A DNA stretch of 64,000 nt from Epiperipatus broadwayi. Taxonomy: Eukaryota; Onychophora; Udeonychophora; Euonychophora; Peripatidae. A program made the translations under genes and the position numbers. The notes under the pieces were generated by a model. It saw only the letters and a list, made by a program, of their open reading frames with translations, was not told the DNA's origin and did no database searches. This document shows positions 58,263-64,000 of the stretch, in pieces. Each line of letters opens with the position of its first letter. Position 1 is the stretch's first letter. Location of the stretch: assembly GCA_028023455.1 (NCBI GenBank), contig JAQFVV010012394.1:29469010-29533009 (forward strand), in the 5' to 3' direction.

Positions 58263-59556
58263 TGCAATCTTTCAAATGTTTTCAAAAAAGTCTTTTTATA
58301 AGAATATTATTTGTCTTTGAAAGATCATACTTTTGTTCATTATTTTTATAGTTAAATATCTGAATTCTAAAATTTTGGAAATGTGAAGTTCATCAAAATG
58401 GTAACCTGTAATATATATATATAATTTTAAGACCTAAAATACAATGAATTTAAAATTCTTTACTTCGAAACTTTACAATATACAAGCTAACATTTTACTT
58501 ATTGCAGATGCCTGGTGTTTATTCAAACTGCTAGACAATATTGTCTAAATTTTTTAAAGCAGAATACTATAAATTCAGCTATTTGTAAGATTACAACAAT
58601 TGAAAATATTACACCGGAGTCCCTAGAAAATGAGAATACATGAAAAAAAGTGACGTTTGGCAAGTTAATACTGACATTATATATCACAAATGTTTGATTA
58701 ATTTCACATTACTACATTTTTATAATTTTAAATTAGAACTTTTTCCCTCTCATATATCTTAAATAATAATTGTTGAAAGCTTATTCATTGTGAGGTTACA
58801 ATAATTAAAAATATATACAAGGCTTCTTAATAATCTTTTATTTAGAGAGAATATATAAGAAGTTATAAAAAAAAACTTTTGGATGATTGAATGGAATTAT
58901 TAAATCCTCAATATATGACTAGGGTGCACAAACAGCATGTGAGTTTTTTAACACTTAATCTTATGATAATGTATTGGTAAATAATTGATGAATAAGTAAA
59001 AAAGAAATTATTAGTTTCATCCATCTTGTTACTTTTATCCAGATGTAAATTCTTGAGTGTAAGTCATTAAATTTACATTTAAAAACTTTGCTGGACACAA
59101 AAATCATTTGCAAAGCCTGACACTCAATAGTTTGAAAATGTCTGTACTTAATGTCTGCATCTACATCAAGTTGGGTTAGATCATAGGCTAGTAAATCAGT
59201 ATCTAATGTTATCTCATAATTAATAATAATATAAATTACAAACACATAAAATTATAAAGAATAGTAAAACAAATTCAATGTTATTTTGTGTTTAGTCTAG
59301 CACATTTTTTAAAAAAAATAGAATAATAAAAATAATGATAAATTCTCATGTGTAAATTTGGAGTGTAGAATGACTATTTTATCACATTTTCAATATTATG
59401 GCTAAAGTATACTGAAAAAAATTCTGAAGAAGTCTATAAGACAATCAAAACTGTCAGTTATATTAAAAGTATGTTATAATAAAAAATTGGATTAAGTAAA
59501 TTACATAGTAGTATTACTACAGTATTTGTCTGAAGGTTTGTAATGATGGCATATTA
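58263..59556. other. AT-rich stretch, no recognisable feature
   Basis: A 94-codon minus-strand frame at 58961-59245 has no recognisable domain and is not called. Confidence 0.3.
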
Positions 59557-59994
59557 TTAGATGTGATATGTCAGACTATTTCTATCATCTATGAGTTAAT
59601 GTTGAATGTACTGAAAATTTTAAACTTTATTTAAACTTTCCAAATACAAACAACTTTTTAGTAATAACACACAAATAGATAAAACAGGTTAGTAATTACA
59701 CAATGTTTTGAGTAATATTATTCTCCACTCTTCTTCAGGTGTTGCTGGCCTATATGCACAGTGACAATATTTGCTTAGAAGTTGAACTCACACCTTTAGA
59801 TTCTTGAATATCAAATTTAAGGCAAATGCTCTAACAACTGACTACTCAAAATGTGTAATTACTAACCTGTGTTGTCTATTTGTGTATTATTACTAACAAG
59901 TTGTATTTGGAAAGTTTAAATAAAAGTTTAAAAATTTCAATACATTCAACATTAACTCATAGATGATGGAAATAGTCCAACATATCACATCTAA
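59557..59994. mobile_element. Foldback element, about 155-bp arms, with a SINE-like spacer
   Basis: Arms 59557-59714 and 59841-59994 are inverted copies (TTAGATGTGATATGT against ACATATCACATCTAA; AACTTTCCAAATACAA against TTGTATTTGGAAAGTT). The 126-bp spacer is a separate tRNA-like sequence. Confidence 0.87.
59745..59850 (-). mobile_element. tRNA-like SINE in foldback spacer
   Basis: Minus strand: GTTGTTAGAGCATTTGCCTT (box-A-like) and GTGAGTTCAACTTC (box-B-like) at tRNA-like spacing. Probably a SINE around which the foldback formed. Confidence 0.5.
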
Positions 59995-60249
59995 TTGTAT
60001 TACCACAGTTTATTTATACAATTAGTTTTATTAGTAATAAATATTTTTTATATTAAAAATATTTTTTTCGAGTAATGGAGGTCTGAAGAAGTCTGGTAGA
60101 GAATTAAAACTATCAATTACTTTAAAAGTTTGAATATGATAGAACCCACAATGTCATCAATGTGGCATAGTAAGATTCAGACTATAAGCAGTATCTGATA
60201 CTACTCTTAGAAAGAATATTTGTTTATGTAAATATTTCAAATTTGATTT

Positions 60250-60365
60250 TCTTTATTATATAATGTGTATGCTAATTGCTTTTAACAAACTTTTCTGAAT
60301 ATCTTTATCCTCAAACTAGTTTCTAGCTTTGGCTGTCATCAGTGAGGCACTAAGATATTCATCTA
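60250..60365 (-). repeat. Repeat R1 fragment carrying an intact ribozyme
   Basis: Short R1 copy restricted to the ribozyme and its stem I extension; flanking TTTTAACAAACTTTTCTGAA resembles the arm of the foldback at 60.7 kb. Confidence 0.65.
60296..60361 (-). ncRNA. Hammerhead ribozyme motif, family R1, best copy
   Basis: Minus strand: stem I outer UGAAUAUCUU (plus 60352-60361) pairs perfectly over ten bases with AAGAUAUUCA (60296-60305). Inner CCUCA (60343-60347) pairs with UGAGG (60309-60313), and AGUG/AUA forms the internal loop. CUGAUGA is at 60336-60342. Stem II is AGC-CAAA-GCU flanked by C and A, GAAA is at 60320-60323, stem III is the palindrome ACUAGU, and U at 60314 is the cleavage nucleotide. 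All core residues are intact. The C-A at 10.1/11.1 is unusual. Confidence 0.75.
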
Positions 60366-60506
60366 TTAGATTTAAAAATACCACGTCAAACCCAAGCACT
60401 TAACCTATTAAGTAGAAAATCTGAAATTTTCAGACATCCATATGTCTTCAAATCCAGCTATCTAACTTAAATACCCATATGAGACTGAACTAAATTCAGA
60501 TACACC

Positions 60507-60648
60507 ATATATTAATAGCTTTTTTTTTTCATATGTCATAGCATCGGCCGGGACGCGAACCCACAACCGTCTGCAACCCACTACTTGTTTGCATGGCGGC
60601 TACGATACCTCTTGGCTAACAACACAAGACATATATATTAATAGCTTT
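60507..60648 (-). mobile_element. tRNA-derived SINE, family S1, with 16-bp target duplication
   Basis: The element (about 60523-60632) reads on the minus strand AGCCAAGAGGTATCGTAGCC (box A region), box B GGTTCGCGTCCC, CGGCCGATGCTATGACATAT and an A-run. ATATATTAATAGCTTT lies at 60507-60522 and again at 60633-60648. It is the least diverged S1 copy. Confidence 0.92.
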
Positions 60649-60682
60649 AGTAATAGAAAATTGCCAAAGCCTCAAGAGCAAA

Positions 60683-60962
60683 TCAATAATTGCAAGGAAA
60701 TCAAGTCATATATCATGTGACTTAATTTAATAAGCTTGTACTACATATGTTATATAATGAGCATGCTAGTAGCTCTTAACATACTTTTCTCAATATCCCT
60801 ATCCTCAGATTAGTTTCTAGATCTAACCTCATCAGTGAGAATAGGGATATTCAGAAAAGCTTTTTAACAGCTATTAGCATGATCATTATATAACATTTGT
60901 AGTACAAGCTTATTAAATCAAGTCACATGATATATGCCTGTATTTCTCTTGCCATTATTGAT
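60683..60962. mobile_element. Foldback with a hammerhead at its apex
   Basis: Arms 60683-60806 and 60836-60962 are inverted copies (for example AATAAGCTTGTACTACATAT against a matching AAATGTTGTAGTACAAGCTT-type arm with small changes). The apex is the R1 ribozyme core, so the arms extend ribozyme stem I to over 100 bp. Confidence 0.85.
60792..60851 (-). ncRNA. Hammerhead motif, family R1, apex of 60.8-kb foldback
   Basis: Minus strand: AAUAUCCCUAUUCUCA (plus 60836-60851) pairs over 16 bases with UGAGGAUAGGGAUAUU (60792-60807, one G-U). CUGAUGA is at 60829-60835, GAAA at 60814-60817 and C at 60808 is the cleavage nucleotide. Stem II is short (UAG/CUA). Stem III ACUAAU has one mismatch. Stem I is unrelated in its outer part to other copies. 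Confidence 0.6.
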
Positions 60963-62045
60963 TTTCTTCATTGTAAACATTATTTATAATATGTATTAAA
61001 ATATTTGTTTAAAAATATAGTACTAAAATCACAAACATTGAAAAAAAATATTTTTATTTAACTGAATTCAGTTAATGGTTTTTTTATAATCAGTTATTAT
61101 AATGAAATAAAATTGCTTTTTGTTATTGTTGTCATTAGTTACAATAACATTTATAATATTTATCTTAAAATGTAAAAAAAAAAACCTGTCATTTGAAATG
61201 GTGACAAAAATTATTTAGAACAAGTGTGATGAAATACCACTAAGTTAGAAAGAAGGGGCATAAAATTTAAACCATGTGAACTAAATTAAAGCTAATTTGA
61301 TATTTGTAAAATATAGACATACTTAAGAAGGTATTAAGAAGGACATCTGTTCAAATTAAAATATGACATTAAGAAATTTGAAAATTGATAGTGTTATCAC
61401 ATATTGCAGGGTAATATTGCATTTGCATTGTGTTTAGTACATAGAAGAATATATTTGAAATATTTATTTATATTAAGCAATATTTAATAGTTGTTTTTGA
61501 GATAAAAATGAACAAATTACATTCTAAAAATAAAGCAGAAAGAATAACAATTCAGTTGCACAAATAAATATAGAATAAAGTATTTAAAATTAAAGAATTG
61601 TTATAGTAAATATATATTTTTGTTATAAAATAAGTTAATGTGAAATTTTAAAAACAAAGTTTGATAAATGATCTTTCTAAGATATATTGTTTTTCATCCA
61701 CTTCATCTTAATTAAGACAAAACATTTCAAATGTTTTAAGACTATAAAAAAGTGTGGAAAAAAAATTAAATAACAAGTCATGAATTTAAAATAATAAAAT
61801 GTTGTCAATTGTGTAGAGAAAAAAAAAAAACAATACTTAAAAAACAAAAGAAAAACAACAGAAAATACAATAATTGAAAGTAATAAACAATATAAATTGT
61901 ACATAAAAATTACTTGGATAATTCTATTAAAAACGAACACTAAAGAATAGAAGATTTTAATAAATAGCTTATAGAAATATTGGTAAAATTATGATATTAA
62001 ACCACTAAACATCACATGATTACCATCTCATGCTAGCACATAACT
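60963..62045. other. AT-rich stretch, no recognisable feature
   Basis: An 87-codon minus-strand frame at 61677-61940 is Phe/Leu/Ile-rich without a motif. No gene. Confidence 0.35.
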
Positions 62046-62411
62046 GTTAGTAAATAGGCAAAAACTCTCCATATAGTAGTGCCATCTTGTGCTAATCAGA
62101 GTAATCAATAGATGCCAGAAGGCTTGTGTATAAAATCCCTATCTAGTGCCTACTCATCCAATATCCCCAGACTAGTTTCTGGCTTGTGGCCTTTGTTAAT
62201 GGGGAGCCTTGGATCTGAGAGCACTGCACTTAGATCTTAGGATCTAATGCAACCCTCCAGCAATGCTCTCAGATACAAGGCTTCTCACTGATGAAGGCCA
62301 CAAGCCAGAAACTAGTCTAGGGATACTGGACTAGCCTTCTGACATCCATTTATTACTCTGGTTGGCACAAGATGGCACTACTATATGGAGAGTTTTTGCC
62401 TGTTTACTAAG
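62046..62411. mobile_element. R1 foldback, two inverted units
   Basis: TTAGTAAATAGGCAAAAACT at the left is mirrored by AGTTTTTGCCTGTTTACTAA at the right. Each arm holds R1 sequence with a ribozyme region; the centre is near 62245. The left-arm ribozyme (minus, 62156-62218) has lost CUGAUGA (UUAACAA); the right-arm one keeps it. Confidence 0.88.
62269..62325 (+). ncRNA. Hammerhead-like motif, family R1, 62.3-kb copy
   Basis: CTGATGA at 62288-62294, stem II GGC-CACAA-GCC flanked by A and A, GAAA at 62308-62311, ACTAGT, then C. Stem I is weakened by mismatches (UUCUCA against UAGGGA). Core residues intact. Confidence 0.55.
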
Positions 62412-62812
62412 ATTATGATATACTTAAAACTTCTATTCCAACATATATTTTTAAAACATTAACAAAAACATCAAAAATAATCAATAATTCTAAGAAGCAC
62501 TTCGTTCTTAATGATTATTTGTTAGTTGGTTTAGGTCATAATCTTATATATGTGTTCACCATTTGTTCAGTATTTATTAATATTAAATTACTACTATTTG
62601 ATTAACAGGTGCCAAATTTCTTGGAATTTACATTTTTAACACCTGACAATTCAGAAAAACCCAATAATAAAATAGATGATGTCAAAACTTTGAGTGCTGT
62701 AAAATTGACACATCTAATGCAAATTGTTATAATTTAATATTAATAAATATTGAACATTAAACATCACATTATCACCATTCTTTATGATTACACAAGCTGT
62801 TTACACAGAGGC
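62412..62812. other. No recognisable gene
   Basis: AT-rich; AACATCACATTATCACCAT near 62760 is the outer edge of an R1 unit. Confidence 0.35.
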
Positions 62813-62921
62813 AAAACTCTCCATACAATATCATCACTTAGTGCAAGCCAGAGTAATCAATGGATGCAACTATTTATACTCTAGCTTGCACTGAGTGGTG
62901 CTAGGATATGGAGAGTTTTAG
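62813..62921. repeat. Short R1-end palindrome
   Basis: AAAACTCTCCATACAATATC is mirrored by GGATATGGAGAGTTTT, and GTGCAAGCCAGAGTA is mirrored by TACTCTAGCTTGCAC. It is two inverted R1 termini without the ribozyme part. Confidence 0.8.
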
Positions 62922-62934
62922 ACTCTATGTCAAT

Positions 62935-63012
62935 ATTGAACAAATGATAAAGACATGTAAAAGTTTGTGACCTAGGCAAACTGAAGAGTACAATTCAGTT
63001 TTCAGTTATCTT
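62935..63012 (+). repeat. Repeat R2 fragment, ribozyme mostly lost
   Basis: GTGACCTAGGCAAACTGAAGAGTACAATTCAG-type order matches R2, with CTGAAGA at 62981-62987, but the GAAA block is gone. Confidence 0.45.
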
Positions 63013-63071
63013 TATTCATATGTTTTAAATAAATAATTTTAAATATATTTAAGTGATGATACTTAATTACT

Positions 63072-64000
63072 GGCTGCAGAAAGGAGTTTGCTATTAACTG
63101 AAAGGAGACCCTTTGATTCCTCTTGGAGGCCTTAAAGGAACTGAGCAGGGCAAATTCCTAATGTCCACTCCATATGTTGTTGGCATTGCAGGTATTATTA
63201 CTATGTGATTATTCATATAGTATACAAACATGGATGGGATGCTCACCAACATGCATTAGCCAGCATGGTGAGTTTATTGGCTCTTTACCTCTGAGTTTAA
63301 GATCAAGAAACACCATGGTCTTTCTTCTCAGTTGCCTGGTAAGGCAGAATAAATGTTTGTGTAAATGATAAATATTTTTCCAATACATATATACAACTAA
63401 GACAGACAGAAATAAATCATGGCCTTATTCCCAGGAGGCTGTAAAGTCACCAACCAAGGCAGCAGTTGGTGGCCAAAGGCAGAGGATGCTAAGAATCCCC
63501 TGATTGCAGACCCATGCTGCCATTTGATGATGACTTTTTATTTAGGTACTTACAACTGCAGATCACTTTCAAGTGAAAGAATATTGCAAGAATTAGAAGA
63601 ACTGTCTTATATTAAATGGGACATTATTGAACTTTGTGAAGTTAGAAGAAAAGGTGAAGAGACAATTGATTTAAAAAGTGGACATGTACTCTATTATAAA
63701 GGCACAAATATTGAAAATACAAGTGTAATAGGATTTATTATAAATAAAAAGTGGAAGAACATCATTGTGGAGATTGTTGGTATATCGGACAGAGTGGCAA
63801 GATTAGTTATACAACTTAATAGCAGATACCAAATGCATATAATTCAGGTTTATGCCCCAACAAGTTCTCATAGTGATGAAGTAATAGAAGATTTTTATAT
63901 GGATGTACAAAAGGCTTTTGATCAGAGTAAACGACATTTTAAAATTGTTGTGTTTAAAATTGTTGTGGGAGACTTTAATGCTACAATTGGTAAACAAATA
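63072..64000 (+). mobile_element. RTE-like retrotransposon, second copy, 5' part (cut by window end)
   Basis: Starts GGCTGCAGAAAGGAG at 63072, the same 5' end as the 22.6-25.6-kb copy, in the opposite orientation. The leader and coding parts are collinear with that copy. Its start was judged from where similarity between the two copies begins. Confidence 0.88.
63553..64000 (+). CDS. RTE-like endonuclease/RT, N-terminal part (partial)
   Basis: The frame runs open from GTYNCRSLSS near 63550 to the window end, without the stop found in the sister copy. [10 protein letters not shown] carries the endonuclease Glu, [11 protein letters not shown] the central block, and GDFNAT (from 63968) the Asp/Asn active site. 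A 15-bp in-frame duplication (63938-63967) adds five residues just before GDFN. No clear methionine lies at the conserved start; the first Met inside the domain is in VDVQ-like MDVQ, so the exact start is unknown. It may belong to an otherwise intact element; the rest is outside the window. Confidence 0.8.

Noticed and set aside
59418-59460. CTGAAGAAGTC...GAC-AATCAAAAC, and a related string at 60080, as further hammerheads
   Set aside because: The second core block is not adjacent to stem II (AATCAAAA in place of GAAA) and no stem I partner was found.

Overview
The window is very AT-rich (GC roughly a quarter to 30 percent by eye), full of microsatellites, foldbacks and decayed retroelements. 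It holds no host gene that I can support. Pol III box A/B SINEs, an RTE-like non-LTR retrotransposon, Penelope-like elements (PLEs) and a hAT-type MITE indicate an invertebrate animal with a repeat-rich genome. A lophotrochozoan, perhaps a cephalopod mollusc, would fit, but the species is a guess. Nothing here looks prokaryotic.

Layout: 0-0.55 kb, 3' end of a LINE (family A) on the minus strand. 2.6-4.5 kb, an unclassified segment with a promoter-like CRE/TATA pair. 7.3-11 kb, three Penelope fragments in mixed orientation, one split by a foldback. 11.85-13.56 kb, family A LINE reverse transcriptase, decayed. 14.3-16.5 kb, SINEs and a compound foldback. 17.37-19.2 kb, a 200-bp (TTA)n tract and a Penelope relic whose 3' flank carries a hammerhead ribozyme. 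20.0-20.65 kb, two inverted RTE tails. 22.6-25.6 kb, a complete RTE insertion with an 11-bp target duplication. 26-35 kb, ribozyme-bearing repeats and RTE tails. 36.2-36.8 kb, a direct duplication. 37.6-38.3, 42.6-43.0 and 43.3-45.85 kb, decayed LINE copies. 41.3-42.4 kb, a large foldback of ribozyme repeat R1 split by a hAT MITE with a perfect 8-bp target duplication. 47.7-48.35 kb, R1 repeats 420 bp apart. 53.4-54.9 kb, a more GC-rich unclassified segment. 57.4-58.0 kb, a degenerate TATC tract. 59.5-63.0 kb, three foldbacks, a SINE with a 16-bp target duplication and several R1 copies. From 63.07 kb, the 5' end of a second RTE copy, cut by the window edge.

The most interesting content is two unrelated families of hammerhead-ribozyme motifs. 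Family R2 lies downstream of Penelope coding relics and in scattered copies of that flank. Family R1 is the most repeated sequence in the window; each unit of about 420-464 bp carries one hammerhead-like motif. R1 copies keep the CUGAUGA and GAAA cores and a palindromic stem III (ACUAGU), while stems I and II change sequence between copies and stay paired, which is the signature of selected RNA structure. R1 looks like a retrozyme-type element (a small non-autonomous repeat that encodes a self-cleaving RNA) living beside a Penelope family that could have supplied reverse transcriptase.
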